Positions 42,511-51,570 of a DNA stretch of 64,000 bases are shown here, in pieces. Under the pieces are notes generated by a model, which saw nothing but the letters and a program-made list of their open reading frames with translations, was not told where the DNA came from and did not search any database. Both the position numbers and the translations under genes were made by a program. The DNA lies in contig NZ_CP119804.1 of NCBI RefSeq assembly GCF_029338375.1, forward strand, positions 558,001 through 622,000. The letters run 5' to 3'. The DNA is from Halorussus lipolyticus (lineage in GTDB: Archaea; Halobacteriota; Halobacteria; Halobacteriales; Haladaptataceae). Numbering within the stretch: position 1 is the stretch's first letter; each line of letters starts with the position of its first letter.

Positions 42511-42885
42511 ATGTCAGAAAATTCGTCAGAGGCCCTGACCGAGTTCCTGAAAGAGCAGGTCGGTCGTCACCTCAGGAGCGTCATCTTCTACGACGACACC
42601 GGCGGCGAAGTGATATACGTCCGCGACGACGTTGCCGACGAGTACACCGACGAGGACGTATCGGAAGTCGTCCAAGACGTGCGACTCGAAGCCGTGGACA
42701 AACCCCACCAAGAGAGCCTCTACGTCCACGGCCCGCTCGAATGCACCCTCCGACTGTTCGGCGACGCCGTGGAACTGCACTTCCCCCACGACGAGACCAG
42801 CGGCACCGCCGTCGCGCTCGACGGCGAGGTGTTCCCGATGCACAACACCTTCGTCGAGCAGTGTCTCGACGCGATGGGCGAGTAG
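42511..42885 (+). CDS. DUF7522-like protein
   Basis: The protein is 124 aa, cytoplasmic and acidic. The pattern VIFYDDTGGEVIYVRDDVADEYTDEDV, followed by YVHGPLECTLRLFGDAVELHFP, agrees with the haloarchaeal DUF7522 family as I recall it. It has an alpha-beta fold with no catalytic motif. A TATA-like box lies about 30 bases upstream, so it is transcribed independently of menD. It is convergent with the aminotransferase gene (12 bases apart). Function unknown. Confidence 0.72.
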   Translation: MSENSSEALTEFLKEQVGRHLRSVIFYDDTGGEVIYVRDDVADEYTDEDVSEVVQDVRLEAVDKPHQESLYVHGPLECTLRLFGDAVELHFPHDETSGTAVALDGEVFPMHNTFVEQCLDAMGE

Positions 42886-42897
42886 CGCCGACGCGCT

Positions 42898-44088
42898 CTA
42901 CTCGGTTTCCGCTCGCACCATCTCCTCGATTCTGTCGAGACCCTCCTCGATGCGGTCGAGACTGTTGGCGAAACTGATTCGGAGATACCCCTCGCCCGCG
43001 TCGCCGAACCCGTCGCCGGGCGCGGTCACGACGCCGTAGTCCCGGAGGAGCCGTTTCGCTATCTCGAAACTCCCGCCGGGCAGGTCGGTCACGTCGAGGA
43101 AAGCGTAGAAAGCACCCTCGGGCCGGGGGCAGGAGACGACCGGCATCGCCGCCACCTTCTCGACCACGAAATCCCGGCGCTCGGCGAACGCGGCCTTCAT
43201 CTCGGCGACCGGTTCCTGCGGCCCGGTCAGCGCGGCCAGCGCGGCCTGCTGGCTCACCGCAGAGGTGCAGGCGGTCGTACTCTCGCCGATGCTGGTCACC
43301 GCGTCCACGACCTCCTGCGGTCCCGCCAGCCATCCGAGACGCCACCCCGTCATCGCGTAGGTCTTCGAGCAGGAATCGACCGTCAGGACGTTCTCGGGCG
43401 AATCGACGTAGGACGCTGTGCCCCGGAACTCGTCGTCGTAGGTCAGGCGACCGTACACCTCGTCGGCGATGACGTAGGCGTCGTTGGCTTCTGCGACTTC
43501 CGCGACTTTCGAGACGGCCTCCTCGTCGTAGACCTGTCCGGTCGGGTTCGAGGGCGAGGTCAGAATGACGGCCGCGGTATCCGGACCGATTTTGCCCGCC
43601 ACGCGCTCGGCGTCGAGGTCGAATCCGGATTCGGCGGGCAGGGGGACTTCGACCGGGGTCGCACCCGCCAACTGGACCTGATTCACGTAGTTGGGCCACG
43701 CGGGCGTCGGCACGACCACCTCGTCGCCCGGCCCGGCCAGCGCCATCATCGACAGCGAGAGGGCCTCCATCGCGCCGTTCTTGACCGTGATTTGCTCCGG
43801 GTCGTACTCGACGCCGCTCTCGCGGGCCATCGTCTCCGAAATCGCCTCCCGGAGCGGCGGGATGCCCGCGTTCTCGGTGTACTGGGTCGCGCCGTCGTGT
43901 GCGGCCTCCGCCGCGGCGTCGATGATGTGGTCGGGCGTGCCGAAATCGGGTTCGCCGACTTCGAGGCGCACGAGGTCACGGTCGGCCCCTTCGGCGAGGC
44001 CGAACATCACGCGAATCTTCGAGCGTTCGAGGCTCCGGGTCCGGTCGGCGAGGCGCGCCGTGGCCTCGCGCTGGCCTGCGTCGGTCAT
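42898..44088 (-). CDS. PLP-dependent aminotransferase, class I/II
   Basis: The protein is 396 aa of the aspartate aminotransferase fold. The PLP-lysine lies in SCSKTYAMTGWRLGW, with the cofactor-binding SPSNPTGQVYD and YVIADEVYGRLTYDD. The substrate-binding arginine is expected near the C-terminus (GYLRISFANS). The start is ATG 44088 (MTDAGQREATARLADRT); an in-frame upstream start is atypical. It may be an aspartate, alanine or aromatic aminotransferase; the amino acid is not readable. It sits inside the menaquinone region but on the opposite strand, and no role there is known. Confidence 0.93.
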   Translation of the reverse strand: MTDAGQREATARLADRTRSLERSKIRVMFGLAEGADRDLVRLEVGEPDFGTPDHIIDAAAEAAHDGATQYTENAGIPPLREAISETMARESGVEYDPEQITVKNGAMEALSLSMMALAGPGDEVVVPTPAWPNYVNQVQLAGATPVEVPLPAESGFDLDAERVAGKIGPDTAAVILTSPSNPTGQVYDEEAVSKVAEVAEANDAYVIADEVYGRLTYDDEFRGTASYVDSPENVLTVDSCSKTYAMTGWRLGWLAGPQEVVDAVTSIGESTTACTSAVSQQAALAALTGPQEPVAEMKAAFAERRDFVVEKVAAMPVVSCPRPEGAFYAFLDVTDLPGGSFEIAKRLLRDYGVVTAPGDGFGDAGEGYLRISFANSLDRIEEGLDRIEEMVRAETE

Positions 44089-44169
44089 GGCCGTAGCCAC
44101 GGAACGGCCCGACAAGTAGTTTCTCACACCCTCGTCGGAGCGACGGGTCGAAAGAAGCCGCGAGTCGCG

Positions 44170-45117
44170 TCAGTTCTCGATGATGGTGCCGCCAGCACCC
44201 ACCGCGATGTCGGGGCTACCGCGCACGACGGCCTTCAGGTTCGCGCCCGTCGGCGTCGTGTCCTGCGACCACGTACCGCTCGTGAGGTCGAAGACGGCAC
44301 CGCTGTCGCCGACTGTGTAGCCGTCTTGGTCGTCGTCGGTAACTTCGATGTCCCGGAGCGAGGGGTCGCCGAGGTTGTTCGGCGTCCAGTTCGCGCCGTC
44401 GTAGTGGAAGACCTTCCCGTTCCCGCCACAGACCCACACGTCATCGAAGCCGTCGCTGTCGATACCGTAGAAGGTGACGCCCGCGTCGTTGTTGCCGATG
44501 GCCTGCCACGACGCGCCGTCGGTCGTCTCGAAGACCTTCTGGTTGGTGTCGATAGCGTGGCCGTCCTTCAGGTCGAAGAAGTCGAGCGCGGGGAGCGCGG
44601 CACCGCTACCGGGCGTGACCGAGTGCCACTTTCCGGCCTTCCCGTTATCGAAGTTGTAGAAGATTTTGCCCGACTTGTTGGTCGCGTAGACGTTGGCCTC
44701 GCCCGCGTTACCCGTGACCGCGACGTCGGAGAAGTTGTCGCCGGAACTGAGCGGGTTGGAGTAGTCGTTGAGCGACCCGGTACTCACGTCGTACTCGCCG
44801 ACGGCACCGCTCTTGCCGACGAACCAGAGTCGCTCGCCGTCGTCGGTCACGTCAGAGCCGAGCAGGTCGCTACCGTTACTGCCCGGACCACCATCCACGA
44901 CCTTCTGCCAGCCGTTCGAGGTCCGCTCGATGACGTCGCCAGACCCACCGACCGCGAACGCACCGCTGTTGGTGTACTCGACGTCGTAGAGTGTCGTCTG
45001 AACCGGTGATTCCACGGAGGTCCAACCGCTCGCGGCGGCCGTCGTGCCGGGAACGGCCGCGAGTGCAATTGTCGAACCCATTACCTTCAGGGCGGAGCGG
45101 CGGGTACGTTCTGACAT
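44170..45117 (-). CDS. Tat-exported beta-propeller-like protein
   Basis: The protein is 315 aa. The N-terminus MSERTRRSALKVMGSTIALAAVPGTTAAA has an RRSALK twin-arginine motif and an alanine-rich cleavage site, so it is exported folded. The mature part consists of six or seven short repeats with patterns such as VVGGSGDVIERTSNGW, VFETTDGASWQAIGNN and KVFHYDGANWTPNN, resembling YCF48/BNR propellers. It is probably a soluble surface or secreted protein; no enzymatic residue is recognised. A short hairpin (AACTC-GAAAA-GAGTT, 45141-45155) overlaps the promoter position and may be an operator. No connection with neighbouring men genes is shown. Confidence 0.78.
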   Translation of the reverse strand: MSERTRRSALKVMGSTIALAAVPGTTAAASGWTSVESPVQTTLYDVEYTNSGAFAVGGSGDVIERTSNGWQKVVDGGPGSNGSDLLGSDVTDDGERLWFVGKSGAVGEYDVSTGSLNDYSNPLSSGDNFSDVAVTGNAGEANVYATNKSGKIFYNFDNGKAGKWHSVTPGSGAALPALDFFDLKDGHAIDTNQKVFETTDGASWQAIGNNDAGVTFYGIDSDGFDDVWVCGGNGKVFHYDGANWTPNNLGDPSLRDIEVTDDDQDGYTVGDSGAVFDLTSGTWSQDTTPTGANLKAVVRGSPDIAVGAGGTIIEN

Positions 45118-45311
45118 GTTGCACTCAGGGATAGCGACGTAACTCGAAAAGAGTTTTCTAACGTTTGATGAAAGTACGAGTGAATACTAGATAACGGAGG
45201 TTCGTTAAATTGTCGGGCGTTCACAAACGCAGGAGGAGGCGGTCACGGTAGGCGTCGTCGCGGGCGCGGAAACGAGGAACCTATTTGTTCGTCCCGACCC
45301 GACGCCGACAC

Positions 45312-46205
45312 ATGGTATCCGAGATTTTCGACCCCGAGGAGTGGGAGCAAGCGGGACCCGACTTCGACGACATCACCTACCACCGAGCGGTCGATTCGGG
45401 CACCGTCCGCATCGCGTTCGACCGGCCGGAGGTCCGCAACGCCTTCCGGCCCAAGACCGTGGACGAACTCTACGACGCGCTCGACCACGCCAAGCGCCAG
45501 ACCGACGTGGGGTGTGTCCTCCTGACCGGTAACGGTCCGTCGCCGAAAGACGGCGGGTGGGCGTTCTGTTCGGGCGGCGACCAGACTGTCCGGGGCGAGG
45601 AGGGCTACGAATACCGCGGCGAGGACGGCGAGACCGACCGGGCCTCGAAGGGCGGTCGCCTCCACATCCTCGAAGTTCAGCGCCTGATTCGCCACATTCC
45701 TAAGCCGGTCCTCTGCGTCGTCCCCGGATGGGCGGTCGGCGGCGGCCACAGTCTCCACGTCGTCTGTGACATGACCATCGCCAGCAAGGAACACGCGCTG
45801 TTCAAGCAGACCGACCCCGACGTGGCCTCCTTCGATGGCGGATTCGGCTCTGCGTACCTCGCCAAGCAGGTGGGCCAGAAGAAGGCCCGTGAAATCTTCT
45901 TCCTCGGGAAGAACTACGACGCCGAGGAGGCCGCCGAGATGGGGATGGTCAACGAGGCCGTGCCCCACGAGGACCTCGAAAAAGTCGCGCTCGAATGGGC
46001 CGAGGAGATGAACAAAAAGAGTCCGACCGCCATGCGAATGTTAAAGTACGCGTTCAATGCCACCGACGACGGCATGGTCGGCCAGCAGGTGTTCGCTGGC
46101 GAGGCCACCCGACTGGCGTACATGACCGACGAGGCCCAAGAGGGCCGAGACGCCTTCGTTGAAGGTCGTGAGCCAGAGTTTGACGAGTTCGACTGGCACT
46201 ACTGA
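45312..46205 (+). CDS. menB: 1,4-dihydroxy-2-naphthoyl-CoA synthase (MenB)
   Basis: The protein is 297 aa of the crotonase family and closes the second ring of the naphthoquinone from o-succinylbenzoyl-CoA. The oxyanion-hole region GWAFCSGGDQTVRG and the catalytic block WAVGGGHSLHVVCDMTIAS, SFDGGFGSAYLAKQVGQKKA are typical of MenB, and AREIFFLGKNYDAEEA follows. I chose ATG 45312 (MVSEIFDPEEW), the family start, rather than in-frame codons upstream. It stands about 390 bases before the oxidoreductase gene, on the same strand. Confidence 0.95.
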   Translation: MVSEIFDPEEWEQAGPDFDDITYHRAVDSGTVRIAFDRPEVRNAFRPKTVDELYDALDHAKRQTDVGCVLLTGNGPSPKDGGWAFCSGGDQTVRGEEGYEYRGEDGETDRASKGGRLHILEVQRLIRHIPKPVLCVVPGWAVGGGHSLHVVCDMTIASKEHALFKQTDPDVASFDGGFGSAYLAKQVGQKKAREIFFLGKNYDAEEAAEMGMVNEAVPHEDLEKVALEWAEEMNKKSPTAMRMLKYAFNATDDGMVGQQVFAGEATRLAYMTDEAQEGRDAFVEGREPEFDEFDWHY

Positions 46206-46235
46206 AACCACCTTTTTTCTTCGTCGGGTGTCCTC

Positions 46236-46258
46236 GGGCGCGACCGCAGGTCGCGCCC
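46236..46258 (+). terminator. Hairpin after menB, possible terminator
   Basis: GGGCGCGACC (46236-46245) pairs with GGTCGCGCCC (46249-46258) around GCA. It lies 30 bases after the menB stop, behind a run of six T. Archaeal termination mainly uses the T-run. Confidence 0.55.
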
Positions 46259-46562
46259 TTCGGCCACCCCTCCTCGAAAAAATCTGGACCAAAAAAGGGC
46301 CGCTCGCTCCCGTCGGTCGCTCGCGGTAGAATCAGCTAGTTTGTTCCGCACTGCAACTGCACCGCCACCGCGGCGGTTGGTCGGCCCATCAGAAAGCAAT
46401 CCTAGACATTATTATGTTGTTCTAGACCATCTTCTTATTTCTTAAGCAAATGATTTTATTTTCCTTGACGACGGGTCGAGCGGACCCCCTCGCCGCTCCG
46501 TCGTTCGACCGCTCACTCGGGCAACGCCTTCGCTCGCGGCCGAACTCGCTCCCGCCCGCCGA

Positions 46563-46569
46563 CTTAAGA
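46563..46569 (+). promoter_or_regulatory. TATA/BRE box of the FAD oxidoreductase gene
   Basis: CTTAAGA lies about 27 bases before ATG 46593, fitting a leaderless transcript and favouring this ATG over GTG 46587. Confidence 0.6.
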
Positions 46570-46592
46570 CTCTCAGACTCTAATTTGTGAGT

Positions 46593-47624
46593 ATGACAGA
46601 CCACGTTCGGGAGTACGAGGTCGCGGTCGTCGGAGGAGGACCCGCCGGTCTCACCACCGCGCTCTACACGACCCGACTGAGCCACGACACGGTGGTAATC
46701 AACCGGGGAGGGGGTCGCGCGGCCATGATGACCGACACCCACAACGTCATCGGAATTACCGAGGACGTATCGGGCAACGAACTCCTCCGGACCGCGCGCG
46801 AGCAGATTCAGCACTACGGGGCCGACTACGTTCGGAACTACGTCGAATCGGTCGTGGAGACCGACGACGGCCGATTCAGGCTCTCGACCGGCGACGGCGA
46901 GGAGGACCCCGAGTTCGTCGCCGACAGAGTGGTGCTGGCCACCGGGTTCAACGACGAGCGACCCGACCCGCCCCTGCCGCCGACCGGTCGGGGCCTCCAC
47001 TGGTGTCTCCACTGCGACGCCTACATGTTCGTGGACGAACCCGTCTTCGTGATGGGGACCGGCGAGTCGGCGGCCCACGTGGCGATGATTATGCTCAACT
47101 TCACCGACGAGGTGGACCTGCTGACCCGCGGCGACAAGATTCAGTGGAGCGACGAGACCGACCGCCAACTCCGCGCTCACCCCGTCGAAATCATCGAGGA
47201 CGACATCGTTCAGATGGAGAAGGACGACGACGGGTGGCTGGCGGGCTTCGAGTTCGAGGACGGCCAGTTCAGGGAGTACCGCGGCGGGTTCCCGATGTAC
47301 GGGTCGAACTACAACGCCGAACTGGTCGAGCAGTTGGGGTGCGAGCGCAACGACGACGGCACCGTCGCTGTCACCGACGCGGGCGAGACCAGCGTCTCCG
47401 GCGTCTACGCCGTCGGCGACCTCACGCCCGGCCACAACCAGATTCCCGTGGCGATGGGCGAGGGCGCGAACGCCGGCATCGACATCCACTACGGTCTCCG
47501 GGAGTTCCCGAAATCCGTCGAGGACATCGAGGCCGAGGGCGAGGTGTCCCGCGACGAGGTGCCGGGCATCTCCCGAAAGCTTCGGGAGGCCGCCCGCGAG
47601 TTCCGGGTCGCCGGGGACGACTGA
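46593..47624 (+). CDS. NAD(P)/FAD-dependent oxidoreductase, thioredoxin-reductase-like, men-linked
   Basis: The protein is 343 aa. The FAD Rossmann motif VVGGGPAGLTTALYTTRL opens it and a second nucleotide motif GTGESAAHVA lies near residue 153. The pair WCLHC (around residue 138) occupies the place of the redox CxxC of thioredoxin reductase. The end of the FAD domain, YAVGDLTPGHNQIPVAMGEGANAG, is conserved. It stands between menB and menA on the same strand, so a role in menaquinone metabolism is possible, for instance in quinone side reactions, but no such role is known to me. It may also simply be a ferredoxin/thioredoxin reductase. Confidence 0.85.
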   Translation: MTDHVREYEVAVVGGGPAGLTTALYTTRLSHDTVVINRGGGRAAMMTDTHNVIGITEDVSGNELLRTAREQIQHYGADYVRNYVESVVETDDGRFRLSTGDGEEDPEFVADRVVLATGFNDERPDPPLPPTGRGLHWCLHCDAYMFVDEPVFVMGTGESAAHVAMIMLNFTDEVDLLTRGDKIQWSDETDRQLRAHPVEIIEDDIVQMEKDDDGWLAGFEFEDGQFREYRGGFPMYGSNYNAELVEQLGCERNDDGTVAVTDAGETSVSGVYAVGDLTPGHNQIPVAMGEGANAGIDIHYGLREFPKSVEDIEAEGEVSRDEVPGISRKLREAAREFRVAGDD

Positions 47625-47799
47625 CTGGAAGGAGCGACGGACCGCCTCGTCCTTTAAGTAATTCTGGCGACAAGGAGTAGATACGAGCGGAGAACGGTTC
47701 TCTCGGTAGTTTTCTTTCGTAGCTCTCGCTCCGTCGAAGTCGGGCGGTCGCTCTGCCGAAACCGCAGGGGCTATTGGCCGTCTGCCGTAAGTTCCGACA

Positions 47800-48741
47800 A
47801 TGAGCGACACGGCTACCGAACACTCCCGCAGGGAGGCGTGGCTAATGGCCGCCCGACCCCACACCCTCCCGGCGGCCGCGGCACCTGTCATCGTCGGCGT
47901 CGGATTGGCGGTCCACGAAGGTCTGTTCGCGCCCCTCCCGGCGCTCGCGGCGTTCGTGGGCGCGGCCCTCATCCAAATCGGCACCAACTTCGCCAACGAC
48001 TACTACGACGCCGTGAAGGGCGTCGATACCGACGAGCGAAAAGGATTCACTCGCGTCACCCAGTCGGGCCTCATCGCCGCCGAATCGGTCAAGCGAGCGA
48101 TGTACGCCACCTTCGCGCTGGCGATTCTCGTCGGCGTCTACCTCGTGTGGGTCGGCGGCCTGCCCATCCTCGTCATCGGCCTCGCCAGCGTGGTCTCGGG
48201 CATCGCCTACGCCGGGGGTCCCTACCCCCTCGGCTCTCACGGCCTCGGCGACCTGTTCGTCTTCGTCTTCTTCGGCGTCGTCGCCGTGATGGGCACCTTC
48301 TACGTGCAGGCCGCCAGCGTCCTCGCCGGCCCCTTCCCGACGGGGATTCCGGCGGGTACGGTCACGCTCACAGCGTTCGCCGCCAGCCTCCCGGTCGCGG
48401 CCATCTCGACCAACATCCTCGTGGTGAACAACGTCCGAGACCTCGAAACCGACCGCGAGGCGGGCAAGAAGACGCTGGCGGTCCTCATCGGCTACCGGGC
48501 CAGTCGGGCCGAGTTCGTGGGCTTTCTGGGACTCTCGTACCTCGTCCCGGCGTGGTTCTGGCTCGCACGGGGCTACTCCCCGGCGGTCCTCTCGCCCCTG
48601 CTGACGATTCCCTATTCAGCGGCCATCGCCCGGACCGTCGTCACCGACTCCTCGGGCGAGGCCCTGAACCCCGCGCTCGAACAGACCGGGAAACTGCTCG
48701 CCGGCCACTCGGTGCTGTTCGCACTGGGCCTCGTCGCGTGA
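47800..48741 (+). CDS. menA: 1,4-dihydroxy-2-naphthoate polyprenyltransferase (MenA)
   Basis: The protein is 313 aa with about eight to nine membrane helices (UbiA family). It attaches the isoprenoid tail to dihydroxynaphthoate at the membrane. Both Asp-rich motifs are present: NFANDYYDAVKGVDTDERKG and NNVRDLETDREAGKKTLAV. The N-terminal RPHTLPAAAAPVIVGVG is MenA-like. Its stop is six bases before the ATG of menC, so menA, menC and menE form one operon. Confidence 0.95.
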   Translation: MSDTATEHSRREAWLMAARPHTLPAAAAPVIVGVGLAVHEGLFAPLPALAAFVGAALIQIGTNFANDYYDAVKGVDTDERKGFTRVTQSGLIAAESVKRAMYATFALAILVGVYLVWVGGLPILVIGLASVVSGIAYAGGPYPLGSHGLGDLFVFVFFGVVAVMGTFYVQAASVLAGPFPTGIPAGTVTLTAFAASLPVAAISTNILVVNNVRDLETDREAGKKTLAVLIGYRASRAEFVGFLGLSYLVPAWFWLARGYSPAVLSPLLTIPYSAAIARTVVTDSSGEALNPALEQTGKLLAGHSVLFALGLVA

Positions 48742-48747
48742 GAACCC

Positions 48748-49785
48748 ATGAACGCCGAACTTCGCCCCTTCTCGCTCCCGCTTGCCGACCCCCTCGAAAC
48801 CGCTCGGGGGACCATCGAGCGCAGGGAGGGGTTTCTGTTCCGATTGGAAGCCGAGGACGGCGCGGTCGGCGTCGGCGAGGCCACCCCACTCGCCGGGTGG
48901 ACCGAAACCGGAGACGAGTGCCGGCAGGCGCTCGAAGACGCCGCCGACGCTATCGACGCCGGCGAAGACCCGGAGTCGGCGCTCTCGGACCATAATTCAA
49001 AATACACCCCGTCTGCGCGTCACGCGCTCGACCTCGCGCTCGCGGACCTGCACGCCTCGCGCGCGGGAAATCCCCTCTATCGATGGCTCGGACGGTCAGC
49101 GCGCGTCGAGAGCGTCCCGGTGAACGCGACGGTCGGCGACTCGGGCGTCGAGGAGACCGTCTCTGGGGCCTCCTCGGCCGTAGACGCCGGTTTCGAGTGC
49201 CTCAAAATCAAGGTCGGCGCGCGGTCCCTGTCGGCCGACATCGAGCGCATCAAGGAGGTCGCCGACGCGCTCCCGGCGGTCGAACTCCGGGCCGACGCCA
49301 ACGGCGCGTGGTCCCGCCAGCAGGCCCAGCAGTTTCTGGACGCGGTAGGGGACAGACTGGCTTACGTCGAGCAACCCCTGCCGGCGACCGACCTCGGTGG
49401 ACTGGCGGCGCTCTCCGGGCCTGTCGCGCTGGACGAGACCCTCGCCGAGGTCGATTTCGAGGACGCGCTGGACACCGCGCCCGAGGCAGTCGTCCTGAAA
49501 CCGATGGCGCTCGGTGGACCCCAGAGGACGGTCGAAGTCGCCGAGCGCGCCCGCGAGGAGGGCGTCTCGCCAATCGTGACCACCACCATCGACGGCGCGG
49601 TGGCCCGGACCGCCGCGGTCCACATCTCAGCCGCGATTCCCGACGTTTCGGCCTGCGGGTTGGCGACCGCCAAGATGCTCGAAACCGACCTCGGCCCGGA
49701 CCTCGCGCCGGTCGCGGACGGCCGAGCGATGGTCCCGCAGGGCGAGGGCAACGGCACCGCGGACACGTGGAGGTACCATGACTGA
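48748..49785 (+). CDS. menC: o-Succinylbenzoate synthase (MenC)
   Basis: The protein is 345 aa of the enolase superfamily and dehydrates SHCHC to o-succinylbenzoate. The barrel lysine pair lies in CLKIKVGARS, the first metal ligand in ELRADANGAW, the following carboxylates in YVEQPLP and ALDETLAEVD, and the last lysine in VVLKPMALGG. The N-terminal capping part begins MNAELRPFSLPLADPLETA. Dipeptide epimerases share this fold, but position between menA and menE settles the assignment. It overlaps menE by eight bases. Confidence 0.93.
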   Translation: MNAELRPFSLPLADPLETARGTIERREGFLFRLEAEDGAVGVGEATPLAGWTETGDECRQALEDAADAIDAGEDPESALSDHNSKYTPSARHALDLALADLHASRAGNPLYRWLGRSARVESVPVNATVGDSGVEETVSGASSAVDAGFECLKIKVGARSLSADIERIKEVADALPAVELRADANGAWSRQQAQQFLDAVGDRLAYVEQPLPATDLGGLAALSGPVALDETLAEVDFEDALDTAPEAVVLKPMALGGPQRTVEVAERAREEGVSPIVTTTIDGAVARTAAVHISAAIPDVSACGLATAKMLETDLGPDLAPVADGRAMVPQGEGNGTADTWRYHD

Positions 49786-51364
49786 GCGAAAATTCACCGA
49801 CCGAACGACGATGGATTGGCTGGCCGAACGAGCGCGGACCTCCCCCGAAGCGAGGGCGCTCGTGGTGGCCGACGACGAATCGACCGACAGCGAGGCCGAA
49901 CCGACCGACGACAGGACCGAATGGACCTACCGGGAGTTGGACGCCGCAGTCGAGGAGACCGCCGGGCGACTCTCGGCGCTCGGGGTCCGGGCGGGCGACC
50001 ACCTCGGTGTGGTGATGGAGACCCGAGTCGCGTTCGTTCGACTGGTCCACGCCGCGATGCGCCTCGGCGCGGTGCTGGTGCCCCTGAACGCCCGATTGGC
50101 GCGTCCGGAGCTATCGCGGCAGGCAGAGGTCGCGGACCTGAATCTGGTGGTCTGTGAGAGTGCGACCGAGGCCGACGCGGTGGCGATTTCGGAGGCTCCG
50201 GTCGCGTCGGTCGATGCGCCCGCGACCGATACGCCTGCGGCCGATTCGCCCGACGAGGGTGCGGTCGCGGCGCTGGGCGAACAGGACCCGGCGGACTTCG
50301 AACCAGCGCAGTGGTCCCGCGACCGGACCCACGCGATGCTGTTCACCTCGGGGACCACGGGCGACCCGAAGGCCGTGGCGCTTTCGATGGGGAACTTTCT
50401 GGCGAGTGCGACCTCCTCGGCCTTTCGCCTCGGGGTGACGCCCGACGATAGCTGGTTGCTCTGCCTCTCGATGTACCACATGGGCGGTCTCTCGGTCGTT
50501 CTGCGGTCGGCGCTCTACGGGACCGCGGTGGTCTTGCAGGAGGACTTCGACCCAGAGTGCGCCGCGGACGCCATCGCGGAGTACGGCGTGACCGGCGTCT
50601 CGCTCGTGCCGACGATGCTCCGGCGGATGCTCGACGCCCGCGAGTCGGTCGCCACGTCGCTCCGATTCGTTCTGCTGGGCGGCGCGCCCGCGCCGGACGA
50701 ACTGCTTTCGCGGTGCGAGGCCCGCGGCGTGCCGGTCCACCCCACCTACGGCATGACCGAGACGGCCTCTCAAATCGCTACGGCGCGGCCACGCGAGGCG
50801 TTCGCGCACCGCGGGACGGTCGGACGACCGCTCCAGTGGACCGACGTGACCGTGGTCGGCGACGACGGCGACCCGGTTTCGGCGGTCGAGACCGGCGAAC
50901 TCGTCGTCTCCGGTCCCACCGTGATGCGGGGCTACTACGGCGACTCGGAAGCGACTGCGGACGCCTTCGGCGAGTACGGCCTCCACACCGGCGACGTGGG
51001 CTACCGCGACGAGGAGGGCCGGGTCTGGGTCCTAAACCGGCGCGAGGACCGCATCATCACCGGCGGCGAGAACGTCCACCCCGGCGAAGTGGTCGAAGTC
51101 CTCCGGGACCACCCCGAGGTGCGAGACGCCGCGGTCGTTGGCCTCGACGACGACGAATGGGGCGAGCGCGTCGGGGCGCTGGTGGTTCCCGAGGAGGGTG
51201 CGGATTTGTCGGCCGAGGACATCGCGGACTTCTGTGACGACCGACTCGCGGGCTACAAGCGTCCTCGGACGGTCGCGTTCGCCGAGGAGCTTCCGCGGAC
51301 GGCCTCGGGGACCGTCGAGCGCGAGGCGGTCAGGGAGCGGCTTCGGAACGCCGATTCGGAGTGA
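49778..51364 (+). CDS. menE: o-Succinylbenzoate-CoA ligase (MenE)
   Basis: The protein is 528 aa of the ANL (acyl-adenylating) superfamily and activates o-succinylbenzoate with ATP and CoA. The motifs are the P-loop MLFTSGTTGDPKAVALS, then YGMTETASQI, and the C-terminal TGDVGYRDEEGRVWVLNRREDRIITGGENVHPGEV. The catalytic lysine is expected in ELPRTASGTVEREAV, where the usual GK is replaced by GT at the final position; Lys in DRLAGYKRPRTV is nearby. That Lys replacement is worth checking. The gene starts at ATG 49778 inside the end of menC, showing coupling. Confidence 0.92.
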   Translation: MTERKFTDRTTMDWLAERARTSPEARALVVADDESTDSEAEPTDDRTEWTYRELDAAVEETAGRLSALGVRAGDHLGVVMETRVAFVRLVHAAMRLGAVLVPLNARLARPELSRQAEVADLNLVVCESATEADAVAISEAPVASVDAPATDTPAADSPDEGAVAALGEQDPADFEPAQWSRDRTHAMLFTSGTTGDPKAVALSMGNFLASATSSAFRLGVTPDDSWLLCLSMYHMGGLSVVLRSALYGTAVVLQEDFDPECAADAIAEYGVTGVSLVPTMLRRMLDARESVATSLRFVLLGGAPAPDELLSRCEARGVPVHPTYGMTETASQIATARPREAFAHRGTVGRPLQWTDVTVVGDDGDPVSAVETGELVVSGPTVMRGYYGDSEATADAFGEYGLHTGDVGYRDEEGRVWVLNRREDRIITGGENVHPGEVVEVLRDHPEVRDAAVVGLDDDEWGERVGALVVPEEGADLSAEDIADFCDDRLAGYKRPRTVAFAEELPRTASGTVEREAVRERLRNADSE

Positions 51365-51570
51365 CGGACCGCCGGGCGCGCTCGGTGGCACTTTCCATCA
51401 GTAGCCCGCTGTAACGATAGACTAACCATCTAATTGTTAAGGAACTATCTTTGACCTCCAAACAATCATATATATTGCTATCGTGAGAATCAACCCTCAC
51501 CTCACGAACTTCCATGGCACGGACCACCGTAGCCGCGAGTTTTTAGCCAGCGGAGGGCGTAATTCCGGAC
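51365..51570. other. Promoter region of the NRDE protein gene
   Basis: The region holds an AT-rich stretch (51410-51480, including CATATATATTG) and TTTTTAGCC at 51540-51548, about 25-30 bases before GTG 51571, which could be its promoter box. No gene is seen. Confidence 0.4.

Larger units (their letters stand above)
46206..46592. other. Intergenic region with terminator-like element and promoter
   Basis: After menB come T6 (46213-46218), a GC hairpin (46236-46258), the string TCGAAAAAATCTGGACCAAAAAA (46264-46287) and a CGCTCGC-rich block. AT-rich sequence follows (46395-46465). CTTAAGA at 46563-46569 is the probable promoter of the next gene. Confidence 0.55.

Noticed and set aside
45186..45196. 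GGAGGT at 45186 as a third micro-ORF ribosome site
   Set aside because: It lacks the final TGA of the perfect site, and the following codons run GTTCGTTAAATT with an early stop and no suitable start.
46422..47996. Minus-strand frame antisense to the FAD oxidoreductase
   Set aside because: It overlaps the FAD gene along its length, and the plus-strand gene has unmistakable nucleotide-binding motifs.
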